Assembly: GCF_900187265.1 (NCBI RefSeq)
Contig: NZ_LT906450.1
Coordinates: forward strand, 2,347,444 to 2,411,443
Direction of reading: 5' to 3'
DNA from: Rhodococcus rhodochrous
GTDB taxonomy: Bacteria; Actinomycetota; Actinomycetes; Mycobacteriales; Mycobacteriaceae
DNA length: 64,000 bases
Part shown: positions 1 to 14,526 of the stretch, one piece after another
How positions within the stretch are numbered: position 1 is the first letter of the stretch
How the letters are laid out: the number at the start of each line of letters is the position of its first letter
The notes under the pieces: generated by a model
Seen by the model: only the letters and a program-made list of their open reading frames with translations
Databases searched by the model: none
Told to the model about the DNA's origin: nothing
Position numbers and translations under genes: made by a program

Positions 1-389
1 CGGTCGGCGAACTGCCGACCGTGCCGGCTGAGCTGGGGGAGCGGCTCGTCGAACCGACCACCGGTCTGTACGTCGGCAGCACGCTCGCGCCGAGTTGGCA
101 GGACCGCATCGCGGTCGGCGATCTCGGGCACCGCGCCAACGCGGAACTGACCCGATACCGATCCGGTGCCCTGCTCGAACGCGACGGTGCGTCCCCGATC
201 TGGATCCCGCAGGACTCGATCCGCGCGATCCGCACCGAACGCGGTCTGGCGGGCAAGGTCATGTCCAAGGACGGGGTGCTGGTCATCCGCTGGCAGCTGC
301 CCTCGGGAACGGAGGTCGACACCGGCTTCCGCGGGGACGACAAGTCGATCTACCCGCTCTGGACGAACGGGTCGGACGAAAAATCTTGA
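1..389 (+). CDS. PH-like/membrane protein of the pyr operon, 3' part only
   Basis: The reading frame is already open at the left edge (codons in frame from base 3), so the N-terminus lies outside the window; a GTG at 21 is an internal codon. About 128 codons remain. The soluble C-terminal part is a beta-rich domain with the segments YVGSTLAPSW, LTRYRSGALL and IWIPQDSIRAIR, followed by VLVIRWQLPSG. This resembles the PH-like membrane protein that lies just before carA in mycobacteria and rhodococci (Rv1382 position). A catalytic function is not apparent. It lies 117 nt before carA and probably belongs to the pyrimidine operon. Family assignment rests on context and fold impression; confidence that it is a real gene is high. 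Confidence 0.75.
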   Translation, partial: VGELPTVPAELGERLVEPTTGLYVGSTLAPSWQDRIAVGDLGHRANAELTRYRSGALLERDGASPIWIPQDSIRAIRTERGLAGKVMSKDGVLVIRWQLPSGTEVDTGFRGDDKSIYPLWTNGSDEKS

Positions 390-395
390 GACGGT

Positions 396-443
396 GACGA
401 TCACAACGACGATGACGATCACGACGAACAACACGACGATCAC
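396..443 (+). repeat. Three copies of GACGATCAC in the carA leader
   Basis: The 9-mer GACGATCAC occurs at 396-404, 414-422 and 435-443, spaced 18 and 21 nt, inside an ACGA-rich stretch between the upstream gene and carA. The spacing is a multiple of three, and one frame reads as a threonine-rich peptide, but there is no separate start signal for it. It could be a slipped-strand repeat or a leader element. Confidence 0.6.
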
Positions 444-506
444 GACACGCGAGATCTCAGCCCGTGCGGCCGGCTCTGGTGCGGTCGATAAGAACGGAGA
501 CAACGC

Positions 507-1690
507 ATGAGCGGCAGAACATTCGGCGGCGGCACGGCTGTGCTGGTCCTCGAGGACGGACGGGTCTTCCGCGGCATCCCCTTCGGAGCGGTCGGACAAA
601 CTCTCGGCGAGGCCGTCTTCAGCACGGGCATGACCGGCTACCAGGAGACCCTCACCGACCCCAGCTACCACCGGCAGATCGTGGTGGCCACGGCCCCGCA
701 GATCGGCAACACCGGCTGGAACCACGAGGACAACGAGTCCGTCGGCCCCACCGGCGACCACACCGAGTCCAAGATCTGGGTGGCCGGCTTCATCGTCCGC
801 GACCCCTCGCGTCGCGTGTCGAGCTGGCGCGCCACCGGCTCGCTGCAGGACGAACTCGAGCGGCAGAACATCGTGGGTCTCGCGGGTATCGACACCCGCG
901 CACTCGTGCGGCACCTGCGCACCCGCGGTTCGATGCGCGCCGGCATCTTCTCCGGCGACGCCCTCGCCTGGAAGGGTGACGACCTCGACATCGACGTCCT
1001 GCTCGACCGGGTGAAGAGCCAGCCCTCGATGCTCGGCGCCGACCTCGCCGGCGAGGTGAGCACCACCTCCGGTTACGTCGTCGAACCGACCGACGGGGAC
1101 GCGCGCTTCACCGTCGCGGCCATCGACCTCGGCATCAAGACCAACACCCCGCGCATGTTCGCCCAGCGCGGCATCCGGGTGCACGTGCTGCCGTCCACCG
1201 CGACGCTGCACGACATCCTCGACCTGAAGGCCGACGGCGTCTTCCTGTCCAACGGCCCGGGCGACCCGGCGACCGCCGACGGCGCAGTGCACCTGACCAA
1301 GGAGGTGCTCGGCCAGGGACTGCCCCTGTTCGGCATCTGCTTCGGCAACCAGATCCTCGGCCGCGCGCTCGGCCTGGGCACCTACAAGATGAAGTTCGGT
1401 CACCGCGGCATCAACATCCCGGTGGTCGAGCACGAGACCGGCCGCATCGCGATCACCGCGCAGAACCACGGGTTCGCGCTCGAAGGGGAGGCCGGCCAGG
1501 AGTTCGACACCCCGTTCGGTCGCGCGGTCGTCAGCCACACCTGCGCCAACGACGGTGCGGTCGAGGGCGTCAAGCTCCTCGACGGCCGTGCCTTCTCCGT
1601 GCAGTACCACCCCGAAGCGGCGGCCGGACCGCACGACGCCGCCTACCTGTTCGATCGTTTCACCCGCATGCTCGAGGGAGAGAAGAACTG

Positions 1691-1691
<1 letters not shown>
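507..1691 (+). CDS. carA: Carbamoyl-phosphate synthase small subunit (glutamine amidotransferase)
   Basis: CarA hydrolyses glutamine and channels ammonia to CarB to make carbamoyl phosphate for pyrimidine and arginine synthesis. The 394-residue length is normal. The N-terminal small-chain domain (about 1-190) is followed by a class I amidotransferase domain with the nucleophile elbow FGICFGNQ (Cys278), the QNHGFAL segment (about 319-325) and the SVQYHPE triad end (His368, Glu370). The ATG at 507 follows a GGAG at 496-499. The stop codon TGA shares its A with the carB ATG, so the two subunits are translationally coupled. Confidence 0.97.
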
Positions 1692-5031
<3,340 letters not shown>

Positions 5032-5035
<4 letters not shown>

Positions 5036-5874
5036 CGCCCTTCGGGCAGCGACTCGCGGACGCCCTCGGGCGCCGCGGGCCGCTGTGCGTGGGCATCGAC
5101 CCGCACCCGGGGCTCCTCACCGCGTGGGGGCTCGACGACGACGCCGACGGCCTGGCCCGGTTCAGCGAACTGTGCGTCGAGGCCTTCGGCGACACCGTCG
5201 CGGTCGTCAAGCCGCAGGTGGCGTTCTTCGAGGCGTACGGTTCCGCCGGTCTCGCCGTGCTCGAACGCACCATCGCCGACCTGGGGGAGGCGGGGGCGCT
5301 CGTCCTCGCCGACGCCAAGCGCGGCGACATCGGCTCCACGATGGACGCCTACGCGCGCACCTGGCTGTCGGACGGCTCTGCGCTGCGTTCGGACGCGGTG
5401 ACCGTCTCCCCGTACCTGGGGTTCGGTTCGCTCGCCCCGGCGCTCGATCTGGCTGCCGGAACGGGCCGCGGGGTGTTCGTGCTCGCGGCGACCTCCAATC
5501 CCGAGGGCGCCCAGTTCCAGCGCGCACGGCTCGACGACGGGCGCACCGTCGCGCAGGTCGTGGTGGACGAGTGCGCTGCCCGCAACAGCGCTGCCCGCAC
5601 GGTCGGGGCCGCAGAACTCGGCTCCGTGGGTGTGGTGGTCGGTGCGACCCTCACCGAGGCACCCGACCTCTCCGACCTCCACGGGCCCATCCTGATGCCC
5701 GGAGTGGGGGCCCAGGGCGGTACTGCCGACGACGTGCGACGACTCGCAGGTGACCACCTGCGGGCGGTCGTGCCCAACGTCTCACGTGACGTGCTGCGCG
5801 CCGGCCCGTCCGTCGCCGACCTGCGGGCCGCCGTCGCCCGCACCCTGGACGGCTTCGCCTTCCTGATGAACTGA
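5032..5874 (+). CDS. pyrF: Orotidine-5'-phosphate decarboxylase (type 2)
   Basis: PyrF decarboxylates OMP to UMP, the last step of de novo pyrimidine synthesis. The 280-residue length fits the longer actinobacterial (type 2) family. The N-terminal phosphate/substrate segment is [12 protein letters not shown] (about 18-29), and the catalytic D-x-K-xx-D centre is DAKRGD with Asp94, Lys96 and Asp99. The C-terminal [10 protein letters not shown] is the phosphate gripper. The GTG start overlaps the carB stop by 4 nt (GTGA). A strong hairpin follows the stop, so this is the last gene of the pyr operon. Confidence 0.95.
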
Positions 5875-5885
5875 GACGTTCGACT

Positions 5886-5922
5886 CTCGTGCCCGGATCG
5901 CCACGTGCGGTCCGGGCACGAG
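5886..5922 (+). terminator. Hairpin terminator after pyrF
   Basis: CTCGTGCCCGGA (5886-5897) pairs perfectly with TCCGGGCACGAG (5911-5922) around a 13-nt loop. No long T-run follows, which is common in high-GC actinobacteria. It sits 11 nt after the pyrF stop. Confidence 0.7.
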
Positions 5923-6303
5923 TCGTACATCCCGCTCGTATGCACTCTGACCTGCGCTCGGAGTGACGCGACACGCGGAATGGGAAGAAAAATTTCTCGA
6001 CCCGCCCGGGTGCCGGAACAGCGGGTCGGCCAGATGGGGAGCCGCCCCATCCGATGCAACCTCCTCCGCCGCGGCAGATGCCCGGTGACCTGCGGGTTCT
6101 CGCTGTTCCGGCAGTTCGTGGCGGTGTCCGGACGCGTGGTGGAGGGCACGAGATCCACTGCGGAAACGGCGTGCACTACCGCACGGATTTTCGAGCGGAT
6201 CGCCGGGGGTGGGTTCGCATTCGTCGGTAGTCGTGAGTACGGTCGCTATCGCCGCTGGTTACAGCGGTGAAGACTCGAAAGCCAACGATGAGACGGAGGA
6301 ACC
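5923..6303. other. Non-coding stretch between pyrF and mihF
   Basis: I see no convincing gene here. An ATG-started frame at 5905-6270 lacks a ribosome site and family features. The stretch holds a locally AT-rich run (GAAGAAAAATTTCTC at about 5984-5998) and a small inverted repeat CGACCCGC/GCGGGTCG (5998-6005 and 6021-6028). The mihF promoter must lie here, but no single -10/-35 pair stands out. Confidence 0.5.
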
Positions 6304-6624
6304 GTGGCCCTTCCCCAGCTGACCGATGAGCAGCGCGCCGCTGCTCTGGAGAAGGCGGCTGCTGCCCGTCGTGCCCGGGCTGAGCTCAAGGAGCGCCTCA
6401 AGCGCGGCGGCACCGACCTCAAGCAGGTGCTCAAGGACGCCGAGAACGACGAGATCCTCGGCAAGATGAAGGTCTCGGCTCTGCTCGAGGCCCTGCCGAA
6501 GGTCGGCAAGGTCAAGGCGCAGGAAATCATGACCGAGCTGGAGATCGCCCCGACCCGCCGTCTGCGCGGCCTCGGCGACCGTCAGCGCAAGGCCCTGCTC
6601 GCCAGGTTCGATTTCGACGCCTGA
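6304..6624 (+). CDS. mihF: Actinobacterial integration host factor (mIHF)
   Basis: This is a small basic nucleoid-associated protein that binds and bends DNA; it is unrelated to the IHF-alpha/beta of Proteobacteria. The 106-residue chain has a basic helical N-terminus ([19 protein letters not shown], about 18-36) and a C-terminal helix-two-turn-helix-like core with [17 protein letters not shown] and [15 protein letters not shown]. This matches the mIHF/sIHF family found beside gmk in actinobacteria. The GTG start follows GGAGGA with good spacing. It begins a run of mihF, gmk, rpoZ and coaBC and has a long upstream non-coding region, consistent with separate regulation. Confidence 0.95.
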   Translation: MALPQLTDEQRAAALEKAAAARRARAELKERLKRGGTDLKQVLKDAENDEILGKMKVSALLEALPKVGKVKAQEIMTELEIAPTRRLRGLGDRQRKALLARFDFDA

Positions 6625-6629
6625 GCACC

Positions 6630-7241
6630 GTGGTAGCTGACGCACGACCTGTGACGGACAGCGCACCCGCAACGCGGAGGGGCCGGCTGGTGGTACTGGC
6701 CGGACCCTCCGCGGTGGGTAAGTCGACCGTCGTACGCCTTCTGCGGAGCCGGATCCCGGATCTGCACTTCAGTGTCTCGGCCACCACCCGGGACCCGCGA
6801 CCGGGCGAGGTGGACGGGGTGGACTACCACTTCGTCGGCCGCGCCGAGTTCGACCGGATGATCGAAGCCGGTGAACTGCTCGAATGGGCCGACATCCACG
6901 GCGGCCTGCAACGATCGGGCACTCCGGCCAAGCCGGTGCTCGACGCACTCGCCGAGGGGCATCCGGTGCTCGTGGAGGTCGACCTCGCGGGAGCGCGGGC
7001 CGTCCGTGCCGCGATGCAGGACGCAGTCCTCGCCTTTCTCGCCCCGCCCAGTTGGGAGGTGCTCGTCGAGCGCCTCACCGGCCGAGGCACCGAAACCGAC
7101 GAGGTCGTCGCTCGCAGGCTCGATACCGCCCGCAGCGAACTGGCCGCGCAGGACGAGTTCGACGTCGTGATCGTCAACGACGATGTCGACCGGGCCTGCG
7201 ATGAATTGGTATCCTTGTTGGTTGGACCCGGAGCCGACTGA
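6630..7241 (+). CDS. gmk: Guanylate kinase
   Basis: Gmk phosphorylates GMP/dGMP to GDP/dGDP with ATP. The P-loop GPSAVGKST lies near residues 25-33, followed by the GMP-binding stretch [21 protein letters not shown], which is diagnostic for the family. The length of 203 residues is normal. The GTG at 6630 lies 5 nt after the mihF stop but lacks a clear ribosome site; an in-frame GTG at 6651 is an alternative that also keeps the whole kinase fold. Transcription is probably joint with mihF. Confidence 0.95.
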   Translation: MVADARPVTDSAPATRRGRLVVLAGPSAVGKSTVVRLLRSRIPDLHFSVSATTRDPRPGEVDGVDYHFVGRAEFDRMIEAGELLEWADIHGGLQRSGTPAKPVLDALAEGHPVLVEVDLAGARAVRAAMQDAVLAFLAPPSWEVLVERLTGRGTETDEVVARRLDTARSELAAQDEFDVVIVNDDVDRACDELVSLLVGPGAD

Positions 7242-8899
<1,658 letters not shown>

Positions 8900-9033
8900 T
8901 TTCAATACTCGCGCCGACGCCTGCGGAGCAGTAGCGTCGGCACTGCGATCGGGTCCTTCCGGCCCGATCGGGGAGCGCATGCTCCATACGGTTTGTCCGT
9001 CCAGCGCCTGGCGCACAGTCGAGAGGGAGTTTC

Positions 9034-10248
9034 GTGAGCAAGACCGGCGGTCGTCTTTTCACCAGTGAGTCCGTGACCGAAGGGCATCCGGACAAGATCT
9101 GTGACGCGATCAGCGACTCGGTTCTCGACGCGCTCCTCACCGAGGATCCTCGTGCCCGGGTAGCAGTGGAAACCCTCGTCACCACGGGCCAGGTGCACGT
9201 GGTCGGTGAGGTCACCACCTCGGCGTACGCCGACATCCCCAAGATCGTCCGCGATCGGGTGCTCGAGATCGGCTACGACTCGTCGTCGAAGGGCTTCGAC
9301 GGCAACTCCTGCGGTGTCAACATCGCGATCGGCGCGCAGTCGCCCGAGATCGCCGGCGGCGTCGACGTCTCCCACGAGGCGCGCAGCGGTGTGCTCACCG
9401 ACGACGAGGTCGCCCGCCAGGGCGCCGGCGACCAGGGTCTGATGTTCGGCTACGCGTGCTCCGACACGCCCGAACTCATGCCGCTGCCGATCTCCCTCGC
9501 GCATCGCCTCTCGCGCCGGCTCACCGAGGTTCGCAAGTCGGGCGTCCTGCCGTACCTGCGTCCCGACGGCAAGACCCAGGTCACCATCGAGTACGACGGC
9601 GACAAGCCCGTCCGCCTCGACACGATCGTCATCTCCACGCAGCACGCTGCCGACATCGATCTGAACAACCTGCTCACGCCGGACCTGCGCACCCACGTCG
9701 TCGACGCGGTGCTCGCCGACCCGAATCTGGCCGATCTCGACACGGCCGACGTGCGTCTGCTGGTCAACCCGTCCGGATCGTTCGTCCTCGGCGGCCCGAT
9801 GGGCGATGCCGGCCTCACCGGCCGCAAGATCATCGTCGACACCTACGGCGGCATGGCCCGTCACGGTGGTGGCGCGTTCTCCGGCAAGGATCCGTCGAAG
9901 GTCGACCGTTCGGCCGCCTACGCGATGCGCTGGGTCGCCAAGACCGCCGTGGCCGCCGGTCTCGCCGACCGCATCGAGGTGCAGGTCGCCTACGCGATCG
10001 GCAAGGCGGCTCCGGTGGGTCTGTTCGTGGAGACCTTCGGCACCGAGAAGACCGACCCGGCCCGCATCCAGCAGGCCATCGGCGAGGTCTTCGACCTGCG
10101 TCCGGGCGCGATCATCCGCGACCTCGACCTGCTGCGCCCGATCTACGCGCAGACCGCTGCGTACGGCCACTTCGGCCGTACCGACATCGACCTGCCGTGG
10201 GAGAACACCGACCGCGCCGACAAGCTGCGCGCGGCCGCCGGTCTGTAG
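9034..10248 (+). CDS. metK: S-adenosylmethionine synthetase
   Basis: MetK makes S-adenosylmethionine from methionine and ATP. The 404-residue protein begins with [16 protein letters not shown] (methionine/ATP site) and contains [12 protein letters not shown] and the C-terminal P-loop-like [16 protein letters not shown], all family signatures. The GTG start is preceded by GAGAGGGAG. The 134-nt upstream gap separates it from coaBC. I looked for a SAM riboswitch and saw none. priA follows after 17 nt and is probably cotranscribed. Confidence 0.97.
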   Translation: MSKTGGRLFTSESVTEGHPDKICDAISDSVLDALLTEDPRARVAVETLVTTGQVHVVGEVTTSAYADIPKIVRDRVLEIGYDSSSKGFDGNSCGVNIAIGAQSPEIAGGVDVSHEARSGVLTDDEVARQGAGDQGLMFGYACSDTPELMPLPISLAHRLSRRLTEVRKSGVLPYLRPDGKTQVTIEYDGDKPVRLDTIVISTQHAADIDLNNLLTPDLRTHVVDAVLADPNLADLDTADVRLLVNPSGSFVLGGPMGDAGLTGRKIIVDTYGGMARHGGGAFSGKDPSKVDRSAAYAMRWVAKTAVAAGLADRIEVQVAYAIGKAAPVGLFVETFGTEKTDPARIQQAIGEVFDLRPGAIIRDLDLLRPIYAQTAAYGHFGRTDIDLPWENTDRADKLRAAAGL

Positions 10249-10265
10249 ATTCCGATCGGGCCCGG

Positions 10266-12284
10266 GTGGCTGCTGATTTCGACGCCGCCGAGGTCGATCC
10301 GGTCGCGCGGGTTCTCCCGCTGCTACCGGTTCCGCACCTCGACCGGGAGTTCGACTACCTGATCCCGCGCGACCTGGACGCGGACGCCCGCCCGGGCGTC
10401 CGCGTCCGCGTCCGCTTCGCCGGACGTCTCGTCGACGGTTTCCTGCTCGCGCGCGCCGCGACGAGCGATCACACCGGCAAGCTCGGCCGGCTCGACCGGG
10501 TCGTCTCGTCCGAGCAGGTCCTCACCCCCGAGATCGCTGCTCTGGCAGAGGAAGTCGCGACCCGCTATGCCGGGACCCGGGCCGACGTGCTGCGTCTGGC
10601 GGTACCTCCGCGACACGCACGCGTCGAAGCCGAGGCGCCGCGTACACCGGAAACTCCGCCTGTCCCGGAGATCGAGCACGCGGCATGGAGTCGGTACCGG
10701 CACGGCGAGAACTTCCTCGAAGCGCTCGGCGGCGGCCGCGCCCCGCGCGCGGCCTGGCAGGCGCTGCCCGGTGAGGACTGGCCCCGACGGCTCGCCGAAC
10801 TCGCCGCGCTGACCCTCGCCTCGGGGAAGGCGGCCGTGCTGGTCGTTCCCGACCAGCGCGACCTCGACCGTCTCGTGACGGCGTGCGCCGACGTCGCCGG
10901 CGCCGATCACGTCGTCGGCCTCGCCGCCGGCCTCGGACCGGCCGAACGTTATCGACGTTGGCTCGCGGCGCTGCGTGGATCCGCCCGCATCGTCGTCGGA
11001 ACGCGGGCTGCGGTCTTCGCCCCGACGCCCGAGCTCGGGCTCCTCGTGGTGTGGGACGACGGCGACGACCTGCACTGCGAACCTCGGTCGCCGTATCCGC
11101 ACGCCCGCGAAGTGGCTGCTCTGCGCGCCCACGCCGTGGGCGCCGCCATCGTCATCGCCGGGCACGCCCGCACCGCCGAGACCCAGGCACTCGTCGACGC
11201 CGGCTGGGCACACGATCTCGTGGCACCCCGCGACGTCGTACGGGCGTGCGCGCCGAAGGTCACGGCCCTCGCCGACAGCGACCACGCACTCGCACGGGAT
11301 CCGGCCGCGCGTGCCGCGCGACTGCCTGCCATCGCGTTCGCCGCTGCCCGCTCCGCCCTCGCCGCCGACCGCCCGGTGCTCGTGCAGGTACCGCGACGCG
11401 GATATGTGCCCGCGCTGGCATGTGGAAAGTGCCGGGCACCCGCCCGCTGCCGGCACTGCAATGGACCGCTCGCACTGCCCACGGCGGCCGGCCCCGACGG
11501 TGCCGCGATCCCCGCCTGCCGGTGGTGCGGTGTCGCCGATGCGCGTCACCGTTGCCACGCGTGCGGCGCGCGTTCGTTGCGGGCCGTGGTGGTGGGGGCG
11601 ACCCGCACCGCCGAGGAGCTGGGCCGCGCCTTCCCCGGTGTGTCCGTCGTGACCTCCGGCGGCAACGACGTCAAGCACACCGTGCCCGGCTCGGCGTCGC
11701 TCGTCGTCTCCACCGTGGGGGCCGAACCCGTCGCCGACGGCGGTTACGGAGCGGCGCTGCTCCTGGACGGGTGGGCGTTGCTCGGCCGGGCCGACTTGCG
11801 TGCCACCGAGGAGACGATGCGACGTTGGCTCACGGCGTCGGCGCTCGTACGGTCGTTCGCCGACGGGGGACAGGTCGTGGTCGTCGCCGATTCCGGTATC
11901 CCCACCGTGCAGGCACTCGTGCGCTGGGATCCCGTGGGGCACGCGCAGTCCGAGGTCTCCGAACGCGCCGAGGTCGGTTTCCCGCCCGCGGTCCACATGG
12001 CCGCGATCGACGGGTCGTCCGCGGCCGTCGCCGAACTGCTCGAGGCCACACACCTGCCCGAGGGAGCAGAGGTGCTCGGCCCCGTGCCACTACCACCGGG
12101 GCAACGGCTGCCGTTCGGGTCCGAGGGGCCCGAACCGGAGGACGTGCACCGGATGATCGTGCGGGTCGCACGCGAGCGCGGTCGCGCACTCGGTCGAGCC
12201 CTGCGCGACGCGCAGGCCACCCGCACGGCGCGCCGTGCGGACGGGCCGCTGCGGGTCCAGGTCGATCCGCCGCGTATCGGCTGA
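10266..12284 (+). CDS. priA: Probable primosomal protein N' (PriA), helicase-inactive actinobacterial type
   Basis: PriA-family proteins recognise stalled replication forks and help reload the replisome. The chosen GTG at 10266 gives 672 residues and lies just after metK; the frame is open much further upstream, but only as an antisense-like shadow of metK. The zinc region has four CxxC pairs: CGKC, CRHC, CRWC and CHAC. The expected Walker A lysine loop is replaced by LASGKAAVLVV, and a DEAH box is not evident. This agrees with the view that the actinobacterial family lacks helicase activity. It ends 39 nt before a convergent gene. Confidence 0.88.
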   Translation: MAADFDAAEVDPVARVLPLLPVPHLDREFDYLIPRDLDADARPGVRVRVRFAGRLVDGFLLARAATSDHTGKLGRLDRVVSSEQVLTPEIAALAEEVATRYAGTRADVLRLAVPPRHARVEAEAPRTPETPPVPEIEHAAWSRYRHGENFLEALGGGRAPRAAWQALPGEDWPRRLAELAALTLASGKAAVLVVPDQRDLDRLVTACADVAGADHVVGLAAGLGPAERYRRWLAALRGSARIVVGTRAAVFAPTPELGLLVVWDDGDDLHCEPRSPYPHAREVAALRAHAVGAAIVIAGHARTAETQALVDAGWAHDLVAPRDVVRACAPKVTALADSDHALARDPAARAARLPAIAFAAARSALAADRPVLVQVPRRGYVPALACGKCRAPARCRHCNGPLALPTAAGPDGAAIPACRWCGVADARHRCHACGARSLRAVVVGATRTAEELGRAFPGVSVVTSGGNDVKHTVPGSASLVVSTVGAEPVADGGYGAALLLDGWALLGRADLRATEETMRRWLTASALVRSFADGGQVVVVADSGIPTVQALVRWDPVGHAQSEVSERAEVGFPPAVHMAAIDGSSAAVAELLEATHLPEGAEVLGPVPLPPGQRLPFGSEGPEPEDVHRMIVRVARERGRALGRALRDAQATRTARRADGPLRVQVDPPRIG

Positions 12285-12323
12285 ACCGGCTGCGACGAGC
12301 GGTCGCGGATTGCCGCCGCCCGA

Positions 12324-13025
12324 CTAGGCCGCTTTCGGAATCGGTTGCGACGGAATCGATGCCGCGTCCGTGCCCTTCCACAGCGCCGCGAAGTCGTGGC
12401 GGTGTCGTATGCCGAGGACGTGCAGCAGGACGAAGCGCGGTACGGGCGGCACGAGATGCACGACGTGATCGCGCGAGGAGTCGTCGAGACCGTCGATCAA
12501 CCAGTTCCCTTCCTTGCCGAGCTGCTGCATGCTCTTCGGCTCGATGTTGAACTCCTCGTCCCACGCACGCCACTGCGCATCGGTGATGCTCCTCGAGACC
12601 AGCGGCATCATCTCCCGCTCCTCGCGCTCGAGATGGGGGAGCAGGACCTCGGACAGGCGGGACAGCGCCGCGCGGAGTGCCTCCCCGGAACCGGGACGGT
12701 CGGCGCGGAAATCGCGGGCGGCCTCCTCGACGGTGGCGATCGCAGGTTCGATGGTGCGGTGGTCGGCGTTCATCCTCTCCACGAGCGGCGCCGTGTCGGG
12801 ATTGCACTGCACGACGCGCGGATAGAGCCAGCGGTCCTCGGACTCGTGGTGATGGTGGAGGAAATCCATCATCCACAGCACGTGGTCGGCGAGCGCCACT
12901 CGGTGGGTCTCCTGCCATGTCTTCGTCGAGGTGGCGACCTCGATGCGGAGGAGGTCGCGGCGTAGGGCGGAGTGCACGATTCCCATGATGCGGGTATCGG
13001 CGGGCCCGTCGGGATCGGTGATCAT
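12324..13025 (-). CDS. Hemerythrin-like HHE-domain protein
   Basis: The protein has the HHE metal-binding four-helix pattern: HSALRRDLLRIE, then HHHHESEDRWLYPRV, MNADHRTIE and LLPHLEREEREMMPLV, which together supply the histidines and acidic residues for a di-iron site. The 233-residue chain uses the ATG at 13025, preceded on the minus strand by GGAG at about 7 nt; an internal ATG (MGIVH) is an alternative. Related proteins bind oxygen or nitric oxide or act in redox stress, but the function here is inferred only. It converges with priA and is divergent from the lipase. Confidence 0.85.
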   Translation of the reverse strand: MITDPDGPADTRIMGIVHSALRRDLLRIEVATSTKTWQETHRVALADHVLWMMDFLHHHHESEDRWLYPRVVQCNPDTAPLVERMNADHRTIEPAIATVEEAARDFRADRPGSGEALRAALSRLSEVLLPHLEREEREMMPLVSRSITDAQWRAWDEEFNIEPKSMQQLGKEGNWLIDGLDDSSRDHVVHLVPPVPRFVLLHVLGIRHRHDFAALWKGTDAASIPSQPIPKAA

Positions 13026-13311
13026 GACGACTCCGGTGGATCGATGAGCAACGAGACCTGCGAAGCGCAGGTCGGGATCTGCGAGGACGATGGGGGACAC
13101 CGTGTTCGCACCGTGGAGTTTCCGTCGACGGAGGCTGTTCCCAGTGTCGATCCGGCGTGGACCGAGCGCAAGGGTCGACGGACGCTGTCCTGTGCACGGA
13201 CGACAGCGACACGCGTTGCCGGAGATATTATTTGTCACAGTAACGGGGCTGCTGATTGTGACCGATCTCTTCCGTAGGTGCCGGGGAGGCACAGGAGGAG
13301 AGGACGGACGA

Positions 13312-14343
13312 ATGGGTGCCGGGCGAAGTGTCGGTAGGGTCGTCGGCGCGTGTGTCGTCGCGATGCTGACTGCGGGTGCAGCGGTACTGACTGCGGGTGC
13401 AGCGGCGGCACAGCCGCTCCCGACCGACGACGGACCGATCCTCGGTCTCGGGGAGGGGTCGTTCAGCAGAGTGCCCGTCCCGGCGGGACCGGTGGCCACC
13501 GGGCACGCCGAGGCGGCCGAATACGCCGAGAACAACCCCGATGTCGCGCCCGCAGGCAGCAACGACTTCGCGTGTGTGCCGTCCGAGGAACACCCCCGCC
13601 CGGTGGTGCTCGCGCACGGTACCGATTCCAATGCCTATTCCGACTTCGCTGCTCTCTCACCGTTGCTCGCGGCGTCCGGCTGGTGTGTGTTCGCCCTGAA
13701 CTACGGGTTCGCCGACGGCGCCGAGGACTACGGCACGGGCGACATCCGGGTCTCCGCAGCACAGTTCGGTGCGTTCGTCACCGAGGTTCTCGACGTCACC
13801 GGTGCGGAGCAGGTCGACGTCGTCGGCTACTCGCAGGGGGCCACCGTGGCCCGCTACTACATCAACGAGCTCGGGGGTTCCGAGGTCGTCGACCGGTGGG
13901 TGGGAATCGCGTCGCCGAGCTACGGAGGCACCTTCTACGGCATCGGGGCCGCCTTCGCCGCGCTGCCAGGAGCGACCGACATCGTCGAGGGCGAGTTCTC
14001 CGTCGCCCTCGTACAACAGCTTCAGGGGTCGGAACTGCTCACCGAACTCAACACCCCGACCGACACCGTGCCCGGTGTGCGCTACACGACCATCGGTAGC
14101 GAGGTCGACGAGGTCATCCAGCCTGCCGGCAACGTAGCTCTCCACGGCGAGGGCGCCGTCAACCACGTGATCCAGGAGCTGTGCCCCCAGGATCTGACAG
14201 GCCACTTCAACATGGTCTACGACCCGTTCTCGCTGCAGCTCGCGCGGCACGCGCTCGATCCCGACGGGTACGCGATCGGTGAGTGCACCTCCGTCGCGCT
14301 CGGCACCGGCATCCCGGAACTGATCCTGCAGTCCAACACCTGA
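13312..14343 (+). CDS. Secreted class 2-type lipase/esterase (alpha/beta hydrolase)
   Basis: The 343-residue protein starts with a basic and then hydrophobic signal peptide (about 1-33, likely cleavage after AAA), followed by an alpha/beta-hydrolase domain with the oxyanion strand PVVLAHGTDSN and the nucleophile elbow GYSQG (Ser174). Four cysteines in the mature part could form disulfides. It resembles lipase class 2 (EstA/LipA) exported triacylglycerol hydrolases. The ATG at 13312 follows AGGAGGAGAGG; the longer open frame upstream is not used. The signal peptide contains an 18-nt tandem duplication. Substrate is unknown. A possible promoter lies near the AT-rich TATTATTTG (13226-13234). Confidence 0.88.
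   Translation: MGAGRSVGRVVGACVVAMLTAGAAVLTAGAAAAQPLPTDDGPILGLGEGSFSRVPVPAGPVATGHAEAAEYAENNPDVAPAGSNDFACVPSEEHPRPVVLAHGTDSNAYSDFAALSPLLAASGWCVFALNYGFADGAEDYGTGDIRVSAAQFGAFVTEVLDVTGAEQVDVVGYSQGATVARYYINELGGSEVVDRWVGIASPSYGGTFYGIGAAFAALPGATDIVEGEFSVALVQQLQGSELLTELNTPTDTVPGVRYTTIGSEVDEVIQPAGNVALHGEGAVNHVIQELCPQDLTGHFNMVYDPFSLQLARHALDPDGYAIGECTSVALGTGIPELILQSNT
13366..13404 (+). repeat. 18-nt tandem repeat coding the lipase signal peptide core
   Basis: CTGACTGCGGGTGCAGCG occurs at 13366-13383 and again at 13387-13404, a period of 21 nt (7 codons). It duplicates LTAGAA within the hydrophobic core of the signal peptide. Confidence 0.85.
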
Positions 14344-14421
14344 GCTCCCCGCTGCTCGGGTACCGACCTCCGTGAGGTGACCGCTCGGCGCGGTGATGCA
14401 GGTCGCACGACGTCGACTCCC

Positions 14422-14427
14422 TAGACT
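14422..14427 (+). promoter_or_regulatory. Candidate -10 element for fmt
   Basis: TAGACT fits the actinobacterial TANNNT consensus and is identical to the -10 proposed for rpe. It would give a leader of about 90 nt before the fmt ATG. No clear -35 was seen. Confidence 0.4.
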
Positions 14428-14526
14428 GTGAGAGGTCATCGCCGTCGAAAACTGGAGCAGCATCCGTGACATCCCCGCACAGTCCACACGCAGCGCACCC
14501 CACTTCCTGCCCGGCGGTGCTCTGAC

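Noticed and set aside
5905-6270. Possible 121-aa gene between pyrF and mihF
   Set aside because: It starts inside the pyrF terminator stem, has no ribosome site, and its mixed composition lacks GC-rich third positions.
8900-9033. SAM riboswitch before metK
   Set aside because: The 134-nt gap shows no kink-turn or SAM-I core; nothing supports a riboswitch.
13234-13262. GTCACA/TGTGAC inverted repeat upstream of the lipase
   Set aside because: Six-base arms with a 17-nt spacer are weak, and no second copy was found; it could be chance.
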